Below, one piece after another: positions 8,845 to 17,565 of a stretch of 64,000 nt of DNA. The notes beneath the pieces were generated by a model. The model saw only the letters and a list, made by a program, of their open reading frames with translations. It ran no database searches and was not told the DNA's origin. Where the stretch lies: contig CAVYMJ010000006.1 of NCBI GenBank assembly GCA_963769585.1, positions 868,001 to 932,000 on the forward strand, given 5' to 3'. The translations under genes and the position numbers were made by a program. Source of the stretch: SSC3 sp963769585. GTDB lineage: Bacteria > Actinomycetota > Actinomycetes > Propionibacteriales > Nocardioidaceae. The first letter of the stretch is position 1, and every line of letters starts with the position of its first letter.

Positions 8845-9275
8845 GCCGACCCACCCGCGCCGACTACGTGGTCTGGCAGCAGGCCACGACACGCTGGGCG
8901 GACGACGACGTGTACGGCCACATGAACAACGCCCGCTACTTCGAGCTGATCGACACCGCGGTCAACGTGCATCTGCACAACGCGACCGGGGTCGACATCC
9001 GGCAGCTGCCGGCGATCGGGGTGGTGGCCGAGGTCTCCTGTCGGTACTTCGCTGAGCTCGGCTACCCGCTCCCGGTCGACATGGGGCTGGTGGTGGACAA
9101 GGTCGGCAGCTCCTCGGTCACCTACCGGGTAGGGCTCTTCCAGGGTCCGTCCGACCAGGCGTGCGCCGAGGGTCGCTTCGTGCACGTGTACGTCGACAAC
9201 CAGGGCGGCGCACGCGCCGCCGTACCGATGCCCGAGGTGATCCGCGCCGCGGTGGAGCCCCTGCTTCGAGTGTGA
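8841..9275 (+). CDS. Acyl-CoA thioesterase, 4HBT family
   Basis: A 144-aa single hot-dog domain of the 4-hydroxybenzoyl-CoA thioesterase/YbgC type, expected to hydrolyse acyl-CoA as a tetramer. The motif TTRWADDDVYGHMNNARYFEL near residues 16-36 contains the family's catalytic Asp and the YGHMNN turn. The second half (VSCRYFAELGYPLPVDMGL) has the usual RYxxPL-like strand. GTG overlaps the smc stop by four bases, so translation is probably coupled. The natural substrate is not evident. The CCGGCG/CGCCGG hairpin just beyond its stop probably ends the operon. Confidence 0.9.
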   Translation: MSRPTRADYVVWQQATTRWADDDVYGHMNNARYFELIDTAVNVHLHNATGVDIRQLPAIGVVAEVSCRYFAELGYPLPVDMGLVVDKVGSSSVTYRVGLFQGPSDQACAEGRFVHVYVDNQGGARAAVPMPEVIRAAVEPLLRV

Positions 9276-9286
9276 CGATCGGCACC

Positions 9287-9307
9287 CCGGCGTGGCCGCG
9301 CCGGTTT
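9287..9307 (+). terminator. Probable intrinsic terminator
   Basis: CCGGCG (9287-9292), a 6-base loop, CGCCGG (9299-9304), then TTT. It lies directly after the thioesterase stop and before the small membrane protein gene. Confidence 0.45.
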
Positions 9308-9366
9308 GGCGCAGAGTGACACGATGGCGATACAGGCTTGCCCAACCACATCGGGGGATGTGACTC

Positions 9367-9534
9367 GTGTTCTGGATTCTCTTCGTCATGCTGGCCATCG
9401 TCGTGCTGGCGTCCGCGGTGGTCGTCTACGTGGCCTATCCCTACCGTGACCGGCAGGTCCCGAACGCCGGATGGCTGGGGGACACCATGAAGCGCGGCGT
9501 ACGACGGCTGCCGACCGTGTCGAACCGTCGCTGA
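9367..9534 (+). CDS. Small single-pass membrane protein (55 aa)
   Basis: A short gene starting at GTG with GGGGGATG about 6 bases upstream. The product starts MFWILFVMLAIVVLASAVVV, a clean transmembrane helix of about 23 residues. It continues YVAYPYRDRQVPNAGWLGDT and ends in a basic tail (MKRGVRRLPTVSNRR). The positive C-terminal half suggests an N-out, C-in orientation. I cannot assign a function; the codon bias and hydrophobic pattern argue it is real. It sits between the smc operon and ftsY, the membrane receptor for signal recognition particle, which may be coincidence. Confidence 0.65.
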   Translation: MFWILFVMLAIVVLASAVVVYVAYPYRDRQVPNAGWLGDTMKRGVRRLPTVSNRR

Positions 9535-9573
9535 TTTTCTGCCAGGCCGCCGGCGCGTGGTTGGATTACCGGC

Positions 9574-10710
9574 GTGCCTGAGCTGATCTACCTGGTCGTT
9601 GTCCTCGCAATCCTCATCGCCGGCGTCATCGTCGGCCTGGTCGCCACGCGTGGCAGGCGGGGCAGCGCGCCCGACGTACCCTCCAGCCTGCGTGAGCCGT
9701 CCGTCGGTGAAGATGCCGAGACGCCGCGGGACACCCCCACCCGGACCGTCCAGGACACTGCGCTCCCCACACTGGAGCGACCCGAGTCCGCCGCGTCGCG
9801 CCTGGTGCGCCTGCGCCAGCGGCTCTCCGGCACGCAGGGCACCCTCGGGCGCGGTCTCCTCGCGTTGCTGTCTCGCGAGCGCCTCGACGAGGACACCTGG
9901 GAGGACATCGAGGACACGCTGCTGACCGCGGACATCGGGGTCGGGCCGACCCAGGAGCTGGTCGGCCGCCTGCGCGAGCGGCTCCGCGTCGAGGGGTCGG
10001 CCGCCGCACCGGTGCGAGAGGTGCTCCGTGAGGAGCTGCTCGCCCTGATCGACCCGGCCCTCGACCGCTCGCTCGGTACGTCGGGGAGCGGGGGAAACCC
10101 CGCCGTCGTACTAGTGGTCGGCGTGAACGGGACGGGAAAGACGACCACGGTCGGCAAGCTGGCCCGCATCCTGGTTGCAGACGAGAAGTCGGTCGTGCTC
10201 GGTGCCGCTGACACATTCCGCGCCGCCGCTGCCGAACAGCTGGCCACGTGGGGCGAGCGCGTCGGCGTGCCCGCCGTACGCGGTGCGGAGGGTTCCGACC
10301 CGGCCTCAGTGGCCTTCGACGCGGTCAAGCAGGGGAGGCAGTCCGGCGCGGACGTCGTACTGGTGGACACGGCTGGGCGACTGCAGAACAAGGCCGGGCT
10401 GATGGACGAGCTCGGCAAGGTGAAGCGGGTAGTGGAGAAGGTCGCCCCGGTGACGGAGGTGCTGCTCGTGCTCGATGCGACGACCGGACAGAACGGGATG
10501 AGCCAGGCCCGGGTCTTCGGCGAGGTCGTCGACGTCACGGGCATCGTCTTGACCAAGCTCGACGGCTCGGCCAAGGGCGGCATCGTGGTCGCCGTACAGC
10601 GCGAGCTCGGCGTACCCGTCAAGCTTGTCGGTCTCGGTGAGGGACCGGATGACCTGGCCCCCTTCGACCCCGCCACCTTCGTCGACGCCCTCCTGGGCGA
10701 CGCCCCCTGA
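9574..10710 (+). CDS. ftsY: Signal recognition particle receptor FtsY
   Basis: GTPase that receives SRP-ribosome complexes at the membrane. The 378-aa protein has an N-terminal transmembrane helix (LIYLVVVLAILIAGVIVGLVA region) and a short acidic linker. The N domain is LLSRERLDEDTWEDIEDTLL, and the G domain contains P-loop GVNGTGKTTT at about 183, DTAGRLQNKAGLMDEL and TKLDGSAKGG. Compared with enterobacterial FtsY the acidic A domain is short, as usual in actinobacteria. GTG at 9574 lies exactly 6 bases after a -10-like TGGATT, suggesting a leaderless mRNA. Its partner Ffh is encoded 7 kb downstream. Confidence 0.96.
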   Translation: MPELIYLVVVLAILIAGVIVGLVATRGRRGSAPDVPSSLREPSVGEDAETPRDTPTRTVQDTALPTLERPESAASRLVRLRQRLSGTQGTLGRGLLALLSRERLDEDTWEDIEDTLLTADIGVGPTQELVGRLRERLRVEGSAAAPVREVLREELLALIDPALDRSLGTSGSGGNPAVVLVVGVNGTGKTTTVGKLARILVADEKSVVLGAADTFRAAAAEQLATWGERVGVPAVRGAEGSDPASVAFDAVKQGRQSGADVVLVDTAGRLQNKAGLMDELGKVKRVVEKVAPVTEVLLVLDATTGQNGMSQARVFGEVVDVTGIVLTKLDGSAKGGIVVAVQRELGVPVKLVGLGEGPDDLAPFDPATFVDALLGDAP

Positions 10711-10711
10711 C

Positions 10712-10868
10712 GTTGAGCCGGGCGTGTTGGTTGGTCGAGCCGGGCGTGTTGGTTGGTCGAGCCGGGCGTGTTGGTTGGTCGAGCCGGGCGTGTTGGCGCC
10801 CTCGGACCGACATGCCCGGGTCAACGGACCGACATGCCCGGGTCAACGGACCGACATGCCCGGCTCAA
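10712..10868. repeat. Two opposed arrays of a 22-bp repeat (A x3.7, B x3)
   Basis: Array A has three 22-bp units starting at 10715, 10737 and 10759 plus a partial at 10781; each opens GAGCCGGGCGTGTTGG. Array B has three 22-bp units at 10803, 10825 and 10847, each opening CGGACCGACATGCCCG. B is the reverse complement of A with substitutions: over a 22-base register I count 17 Watson-Crick and 3 G-U pairs. The outermost units match best (GTTGAGCC against GGCTCAAC). The block fills the whole gap between convergent ftsY and tetR and contains the tetR stop codon. It can fold as one long RNA hairpin on either strand. Confidence 0.9.
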
Positions 10869-11494
10869 CGATCAGTGCGCCCCGGCTCTGCCAGGATCCC
10901 GCGGAGAATGAAGCCGAGCATGTCGTCGACCTCGTCCAGGGCTGGCATGGGGCGATCGGAGATGATGCGGCTGGCCAGGATTCCGGCGATCCAGTTGAGC
11001 ACGTACTCGATGCGGGCGTCCGGGCGGATCTCGCCGCGTGCGATCGCCCTCGCGAAGGCCAGCTTGGAGTGCTCCTCGCGGCGGTCTGCGCTCTCGCGGT
11101 AGAGCGCGGCGATCCTGGGGTCACGGATCGACTCGGCGATGCACATCCTCATGAACCGGGAGCCGCCCGGAGTGTTGGCGAAAGCGATGGCGTGTGAGAT
11201 GCCAGCGCGGAGGTCGGAGACGATCGAGCCAGTATCGGGCTCGGGAAACTCCGTCCGCAGGATCTCGCCGATGGCGGCCACTGCCAGGTCGCTCTTGGAC
11301 GGCCAGCGGCGGTACACGGTGGCCTTGCCGACACCAGCCCGCTCGGCGACTTCGTCGACGGTCATCCGGTCGAAGCCTCGCTCGACGATCAGCTGGCCAG
11401 CAGCGGCGGTGATCTTCTCGTCCGTTCTGGGGTCACGTGGGCGCCCACGGCTGCGTCTGGGCGCGGCGGTCTCGGAGGTGGTGGTGGTGGGCAC
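10865..11494 (-). CDS. TetR-family transcriptional regulator
   Basis: A 209-aa TetR repressor. After a Thr/Pro/Arg-rich leader (RRSRGRPRDPRTDEK) the DNA-binding helices are ITAAAGQLIVERGFDRMTVD and EVAERAGVGKATVYRRWPSK, the classical TetR pattern. The C-terminal ligand domain is alpha-helical with no recognised ligand. GTG at 11494 is chosen because TACGAT (minus strand, 11506-11501) lies exactly 6 bases before it; the longer frame to 11584 lacks a ribosome site. It is convergent with ftsY and divergent from the first amt, 262 bases away. It might regulate itself or an unlinked target; no nearby effector gene is evident. Confidence 0.9.
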   Translation of the reverse strand: MPTTTTSETAAPRRSRGRPRDPRTDEKITAAAGQLIVERGFDRMTVDEVAERAGVGKATVYRRWPSKSDLAVAAIGEILRTEFPEPDTGSIVSDLRAGISHAIAFANTPGGSRFMRMCIAESIRDPRIAALYRESADRREEHSKLAFARAIARGEIRPDARIEYVLNWIAGILASRIISDRPMPALDEVDDMLGFILRGILAEPGRTDR

Positions 11495-11573
11495 GGCGCC
11501 ATCGTATCGACGCAATTCCCTACTTTCGTATGTTTTGGGGCTTTGATCGCCGGGTCTGCTGGGCCTGCGGCTT

Positions 11574-11589
11574 GTTACACGCACGAAAC
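11574..11589 (+). promoter_or_regulatory. GlnR-type box upstream of amt
   Basis: GTTAC, six bases, GAAAC: an exact match to half of the actinobacterial GlnR consensus (gTnAC-N6-GaAAC). It lies about 165 bases before the first amt gene. The second half of a full four-part site is weak here (CTGAA then ACCGTCACC). A weaker relative, GTAAC-N6-GTGAG at about 13532-13547, precedes the second amt. Confidence 0.5.
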
Positions 11590-11755
11590 ACGAGCCTGAA
11601 AACCGTCACCTGGCCGCAACGTCTCCAGACGTACGACGAAACGTGGGAATCGCAACCTAGTGCGAGTGACGAGGCGTGCCGTGCCCGGGGACAGCGCTGT
11701 CAGCCGGACATCACGTCGCCATTGAACTGCACGAGAAACGAAACCTGGAGGTCCT

Positions 11756-13102
11756 ATGGACACCGGCTACTACGCCTGGATGTTGGTGTCATCCTCGCTT
11801 GTCCTGATGATGACCACACCAGCGCTAGCCCTCTTCTACGGCGGCATGAGCCGATCGAAGTCCGTGCTGAACATGATGATGATGTCGTTCAGCGCTATGG
11901 GCGTGATCGGAATCGTCTACGCCCTCTGGGGCTGGTCGATGTCGTACAGCACGAGCTTCGCCGCCGCTGACGGCAGCACGGGTGGGGAGTTCGCCAAGCT
12001 CTTCTCCAACCCGTTCAGCCAGTTCGGTCTCTCGGACACCGATCCCAACAACTACGTCTTCGTCGCCTTTCAGCTGACCTTCGCGGTGATCACCGCGGCG
12101 CTGATCAGCGGCGCCATCGCGGACCGCGTGAAGTTCTCGAGCTGGCTGGTCTTCCTGCCGCTGTGGATCACGCTGTCCTACTTCCCCCTGGCCCATCAGG
12201 TCTGGGGCGGCGGTTTCCTCAGCGGGGTCAAGAACGGCCTGGCTGACCTGGTGTACGGCGGTGCGGACGGTGCGGCAGTCGCTCCGATCGACTACGCCGG
12301 CGGTACGGTCGTACACATCAACGCCGGCGTCGCAGGGCTGGTGCTCGTGCTTCTGATCGGCGTACGCAAGGGCTTCGGCAAGGAGCCGATGAAGCCGCAC
12401 AACCTCACCTTGACCATGATCGGCGCCGGCCTGCTGTGGTTCGGCTGGTTCGGGTTCAATGTGGGGTCGATCGTCAACCTCGACGAGTTCACCCGTGAGA
12501 CCGGCCTGGTCTGGCTGAACACAACGCTGGCCACCTGCGCCGCGATGATGGGCTGGCTCATCGTCGAGAAGTTCCGTGACGGCAAGGGGACCTCGCTCGG
12601 TGCCGCCTCTGGCGTCGTTGCCGGTCTGGTCGCGATCACTCCCGCGTGTGGCAACCTCTCGCCGCTGGGCTCGATGGGCCTCGGGGTCATCGCTGGTGGT
12701 CTCTGCGCGCTGGCTGTGGGGCTGAAGTACCGCTACGGGTACGACGACTCGCTCGACGTAGTGGGCGTCCACCTCGTCGGCGGCTTGGTTGGCACCATCG
12801 GTGCCGGCTTCTTCGCGACGACCGGCGGCCTGCTGTACGGCGATGGGATCAAGCAGCTCGTCGTCCAGGTGCTCGTGGCCCTGTACGCCGTGCTCTGGTC
12901 CGGGGTGGCCACACTCATCGTCGGCCTGGCGATCAAGTACACGATCGGATGGCGCATCAACGAGGAGGACGAGGTCGACGGTATCGACTTCGCCGAGCAC
13001 GGTGAGGCGGCGTACGACCTGACCAACCGCGCCGGAGGGTCGGTCCTCACGCCTGGTTCGCACGTCGCTGCGACCAAGACGAATCAAGGAGCGCTGGCAT
13101 GA
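11756..13102 (+). CDS. amt: Ammonium transporter Amt, canonical twin-His
   Basis: A 448-aa polytopic membrane channel for ammonium uptake with about eleven helices. Signature features are FYGGMSRSKSVLNMMMM in helix 1, DYAGGTVVHINAGVAG with the first pore His, MKPHNLTLTMIGAGLLWFGW in the middle, and DVVGVHLVGGLVGT with the second pore His. The cytoplasmic tail (INEEDEVDGIDFAEHGEAAYD) carries the usual EEDE..G.D..EHGE interaction motif for PII. GGAGG precedes ATG. The downstream PII gene overlaps by four bases (ATGA), so the pair is co-translated. A GlnR-like box lies upstream, so induction under nitrogen limitation is likely. Confidence 0.96.
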   Translation: MDTGYYAWMLVSSSLVLMMTTPALALFYGGMSRSKSVLNMMMMSFSAMGVIGIVYALWGWSMSYSTSFAAADGSTGGEFAKLFSNPFSQFGLSDTDPNNYVFVAFQLTFAVITAALISGAIADRVKFSSWLVFLPLWITLSYFPLAHQVWGGGFLSGVKNGLADLVYGGADGAAVAPIDYAGGTVVHINAGVAGLVLVLLIGVRKGFGKEPMKPHNLTLTMIGAGLLWFGWFGFNVGSIVNLDEFTRETGLVWLNTTLATCAAMMGWLIVEKFRDGKGTSLGAASGVVAGLVAITPACGNLSPLGSMGLGVIAGGLCALAVGLKYRYGYDDSLDVVGVHLVGGLVGTIGAGFFATTGGLLYGDGIKQLVVQVLVALYAVLWSGVATLIVGLAIKYTIGWRINEEDEVDGIDFAEHGEAAYDLTNRAGGSVLTPGSHVAATKTNQGALA

Positions 13103-13437
13103 AGCTGATCACCGCGGTCATCAAGCCGCACAAGTGGGAAGAGGTCCGGGAGGCCCTGGAGACCTTCGGAGTGACCGGAATGACCGTCAGCGAGGTCAGC
13201 GGCTACGGCCGCCAGAAGGGTCACACCGAGGTCTACCGCGGCGCCGAGTACGACATCGCGCTGGTCCCCAAGATCCGGGTCGAGATCGTCGTGGACGACG
13301 GCGACGCGGACGACGTGGTCGGGATCGTGGTGAAGGCCGCACAGACGGGCCGGATCGGCGACGGCAAGGTCTGGGTCTCCGGGATCGACACGGTCATCCG
13401 GGTCCGGACCGGGGAGAAGGACGAGGCCGCCATCTGA
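13099..13437 (+). CDS. glnK: PII nitrogen regulatory protein
   Basis: A 112-aa PII signal-transduction trimer subunit that binds ATP/ADP and 2-oxoglutarate and gates Amt. The start MKLITAVIKPHKWEEVREAL is typical; the T-loop is YGRQKGHTEVYRGAEYDIAL with Tyr51 of RGAEY, the residue modified by GlnD (adenylylated in actinobacteria studied). The ATP-binding segment GRIGDGKVWV and VIRVRTGEKDEAAI tail are intact. It overlaps amt by ATGA. It differs from the second PII (14955-15293) at 24 of 112 ungapped positions by my count, mainly outside the T-loop. A strong terminator follows. Confidence 0.96.
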   Translation: MKLITAVIKPHKWEEVREALETFGVTGMTVSEVSGYGRQKGHTEVYRGAEYDIALVPKIRVEIVVDDGDADDVVGIVVKAAQTGRIGDGKVWVSGIDTVIRVRTGEKDEAAI

Positions 13438-13483
13438 CGCACGCCGTCAGAGGTTGCCATCTGACGTACGCCGTCAGAGGTCG
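13431..13483 (+). repeat. 26-bp direct duplication across the PII stop codon
   Basis: CATCTGACGCACGCCGTCAG plus AGGTTG (13431-13456) is repeated one base later as CATCTGACGTACGCCGTCAG plus AGGTCG (13458-13483), two differences in 26. The first copy contains the TGA of the PII gene. Each copy holds a CTGACG/CGTCAG inverted repeat. Confidence 0.85.
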
Positions 13484-13523
13484 AACCGAGGGTTCGCTCC
13501 GAAAGGGGCGAACCCTCGGTTTC
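13484..13523 (+). terminator. Strong intrinsic terminator after amt-glnK
   Basis: AACCGAGGGTTCGC (13484-13497) pairs perfectly over 14 bp with GCGAACCCTCGGTT (13508-13521); loop of 10, then T residues. It separates the first amt-PII operon from the second. Confidence 0.85.
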
Positions 13524-13619
13524 ACATGTTCGTAACACAGCGGTGAGACCCGATACGTGGCTGAAACATCGACCCACGAAGGTGGGCGACTGTCAATCCA
13601 CCACCGGTGAGGATCTCTC

Positions 13620-14942
<1,323 letters not shown>

Positions 14943-14954
14943 GAGGCTGGACAC

Positions 14955-15293
14955 ATGAAGCTGGTGACTGCGGTCGTGAAGCCGCACAAGTGGGAGGACG
15001 TCCGTTCCGCCCTGGAGGCCGTGGGCATCACGGGCATGACCGTGAGCGAGGTCAGCGGCTACGGCCGGCAGAAGGGTCACACCGAGGTCTACCGCGGTGC
15101 GGAGTACGACATCACCTTGGTGCCCAAGGTTCGCATCGAGATCGTGGTGGACGAGACCGAGGTGGACTCCATCGTCGCGACCGTCGTGCGGGCGGCGCAG
15201 ACCGGCCGTATCGGTGACGGCAAGGTATGGGTCTCCTCGGTGGAGAGCGTTGTCAGGGTGCGAACCGGCGAAAAGGACGAGGCCGCCATTTAG
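14955..15293 (+). CDS. glnK: PII nitrogen regulatory protein, second copy
   Basis: A 112-aa PII protein, same length as the first copy and about 79% identical by my residue count. T-loop YGRQKGHTEVYRGAEYDITL is conserved including Tyr51, so it should still be modified by GlnD. Most differences lie in residues 67-79 and 95-100, surface strands away from the T-loop. It follows the His-to-Glu Amt by 12 bases with GAGAGGC as ribosome site. The stop TAG shares its G with the GTG start of glnD (taGTG), so the last two genes are tightly coupled. Confidence 0.95.
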   Translation: MKLVTAVVKPHKWEDVRSALEAVGITGMTVSEVSGYGRQKGHTEVYRGAEYDITLVPKVRIEIVVDETEVDSIVATVVRAAQTGRIGDGKVWVSSVESVVRVRTGEKDEAAI

Positions 15294-17509
15294 TGACGGC
15301 CCCACAGCGAGCAACCAGGACCGAGGCGGCCGACGCGATCTGCGCGGCCGCTTTCTCCGCCGCCCTGGAAGGGGCTGACGAGGCCGGCGTCGCGTTCGTG
15401 GCGGTCGGTGGCTACGGCCGTCGGGAGCTCGCGCCGTTCAGCGACCTGGACGTCGTGCTCGTGCATGCCGACGACCGGGACGTGACGCAGATCGCGCCCA
15501 AGGTCTGGTACCCACTGTGGGACGCGGCACCGTCGCTCGACCACGCCGTACGCGCCGAGTCCGAGGTGACCCGCGCGGCGAGCGCCGACCTGAGGGTGGC
15601 CCTCGGCCTGCTCGACGCGCGGCACGTCGCGGGCGACCACACCCTGACCCTGAAGCTGCGGACCAACATCCTGGCGCAGTGGAGACGCGAGGCTCGCTCG
15701 AGGCTTCCCGAGCTGGCGGAGCTGGTCCGTTCCCGCGGCGAACGGGTCGGTGAGCTCGGCCACGCCTCGATCCCCGACCTCAAGGAGTCCGTCGGCGGCC
15801 TGCGTGATGCCACCGTGCTCAAGGCTTTGGTGATGACCTGGATGGTCGACGTCCCCCATGCGGACCTCGAACGGTGCCGCCAGCAGCTGCTCGACGTACG
15901 CGACGTCCTGCAGGAGACGGCTGGCCGTTCCACCGACCGCGTCGCCCCAGAGCACTGGGAGCCGCTGGCGAAGGGGCTCGACCTGCCCGACGCTGAGGCT
16001 GCCCAACGTCTGGTGCGGGAGATCGGCCGGCGGATCACCCACCTGTCCCGGCTGACCTGGCACCGCGTGGACGCTGTGCTGGCCAAGCCGAGTGGCGTCG
16101 CCAGGCGGGCCCCGCGGCTGGAGACCGTGGCGCCGGGAGTCGCGATCGCCTCGCAGGAGGTGGTGCTCGACCGCGGCACCGACCCAGCCCGTGACCCGCT
16201 GCTGCTGTTGCGGGCCGCGGCCGAGGCCGCCGAGCGAGGTCTGATGCTGGCGCCCGCGACTGCAGCGCGCCTGGCCCGCGACTGTCCGGCACCAGGCGAG
16301 CCGTGGTCGGCCGAGGCGCGCAACCTCTTCGCCCGGATGCTTGCCGGCGGTCCGGGGCTGCTCGCGGTGTGGGAGACGCTGGAGGAGACCGGGGCGCTCG
16401 CCAAGATCCTGCCCGAGTGGGAAAGCGTCAGGCTGTTGCCGCACGCGTCTGCTGTGCACAGGTTCACCGTCGACCGGCACATGGTGGAGACCTGCATCGA
16501 GGCTTCCCGGCTGATCCGGCGGGTGGCCCGCCCCGACCTGCTCATGGTCGCTGCGATCCTGCACGACATCGGCAAACCGAGCCTGCAGGACCACAGCGTG
16601 GCAGGTGAGCCGATCGCGGCACGCACCGCCGCGCGGATGGGGTTCTCCGGGGCCGACTCCGCGACGATCGCGGGCCTGGTTCGCTGGCACCTGCTCCTCG
16701 CCGAGGTCGCGACCTCGCGCGACCTGGAGGACCCGAGCACGATCGAGTACGTCGCCGCGCGAGTGCAGGATCCGGGGATGCTCGAGCTGCTCGAGGTCCT
16801 CACCGAGGCCGACGCGAAAGCCGCCTCACCGAAGGCCTGGACGGCGTGGCGGGCGTCGCTGGTGCGCGACCTGACTGGACGGGTACGGCGGGCGCACACC
16901 GGTGCGGCACCCCACGAACTGGAGAACGAGGAGACCGTGCTGGTCCCGGCCGCGGTGAAGGACGGAAGGATCGACCTGGCGGTGTCGTCGTACCCCGAAG
17001 GGTCGCGGGTCACCGTCGTCGCCCGTGACCGGGTGGGCCTGATGGCCGCGGTCGCCGGGGCGTTCGCGGTCCTGCGTGTCTCGGTGCGCGCCGCCAGGGC
17101 GTGGACCCAGGGCGAGTACGCCGTGTCGGTGTGGGACGTCGACGACCCGCAGCTGGATCCCGCCATCCTCAGGACCAGACTCGAGGCGGTGGTCTCGGGG
17201 ACCCTCGACCCTGCCGCGAAGCTGCGCCGCAAGGACGGGTCGCTCGACCCGGCTGTCGAGGTTCGGCACGACGCGTCGAGGGCCGCGACCGTCCTCGAGG
17301 TGCGCGTGGATGACCGGCCCGGTGTGGCGTTCCTGGTCTGCCGTGCGCTCGCTTCGCTGGACCTTTCGGTGCGGTCAGCGCACGTCACGACATTGGGACC
17401 ACAGACCCTCGATGTCTTCTACGTCCATGAGCCGGGAGCGGGCGCGCTCTCGAACGAGCGGGTCGCCGCCGCCGTACGCGGGGTCCGGCAGGCGTTACAC
17501 ACGACCTGA
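15293..17509 (+). CDS. glnD: PII uridylyl/adenylyltransferase GlnD
   Basis: Nitrogen sensor that modifies and de-modifies PII according to glutamine. The 738-aa protein has a nucleotidyltransferase domain with VGGYGRRELAPFSDLDVVL (GG at 39-40, metal Asp 51 and 53), a GlnD helical domain, and an HD phosphohydrolase site LHDIGKPS near residue 424. Two C-terminal ACT domains follow (VTVVARDRVGLMAAVAG and VLEVRVDDRPGVAFLVC) for glutamine binding. GTG at 15293 overlaps the PII stop and yields MTAPQRATRTEAADAI; an upstream in-frame start at 15227 would lie inside the PII gene. In actinobacteria studied the enzyme adenylylates PII rather than uridylylating it. Confidence 0.95.
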   Translation: MTAPQRATRTEAADAICAAAFSAALEGADEAGVAFVAVGGYGRRELAPFSDLDVVLVHADDRDVTQIAPKVWYPLWDAAPSLDHAVRAESEVTRAASADLRVALGLLDARHVAGDHTLTLKLRTNILAQWRREARSRLPELAELVRSRGERVGELGHASIPDLKESVGGLRDATVLKALVMTWMVDVPHADLERCRQQLLDVRDVLQETAGRSTDRVAPEHWEPLAKGLDLPDAEAAQRLVREIGRRITHLSRLTWHRVDAVLAKPSGVARRAPRLETVAPGVAIASQEVVLDRGTDPARDPLLLLRAAAEAAERGLMLAPATAARLARDCPAPGEPWSAEARNLFARMLAGGPGLLAVWETLEETGALAKILPEWESVRLLPHASAVHRFTVDRHMVETCIEASRLIRRVARPDLLMVAAILHDIGKPSLQDHSVAGEPIAARTAARMGFSGADSATIAGLVRWHLLLAEVATSRDLEDPSTIEYVAARVQDPGMLELLEVLTEADAKAASPKAWTAWRASLVRDLTGRVRRAHTGAAPHELENEETVLVPAAVKDGRIDLAVSSYPEGSRVTVVARDRVGLMAAVAGAFAVLRVSVRAARAWTQGEYAVSVWDVDDPQLDPAILRTRLEAVVSGTLDPAAKLRRKDGSLDPAVEVRHDASRAATVLEVRVDDRPGVAFLVCRALASLDLSVRSAHVTTLGPQTLDVFYVHEPGAGALSNERVAAAVRGVRQALHTT

Positions 17510-17565
17510 TCAGGCCCCCGTAGGCTTGGGCCTTGAACTCCACCAGAACCTGAGGAACGACTGAC

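Noticed and set aside
10712..10868. CRISPR array
   Set aside because: Units are contiguous 22-bp repeats with no spacers, no cas genes, and an inverted second half.
15227..15292. Earlier in-frame start for glnD
   Set aside because: It lies inside the PII gene and would add a non-homologous basic stretch; GTG at 15293 overlapping the PII stop fits the family start.
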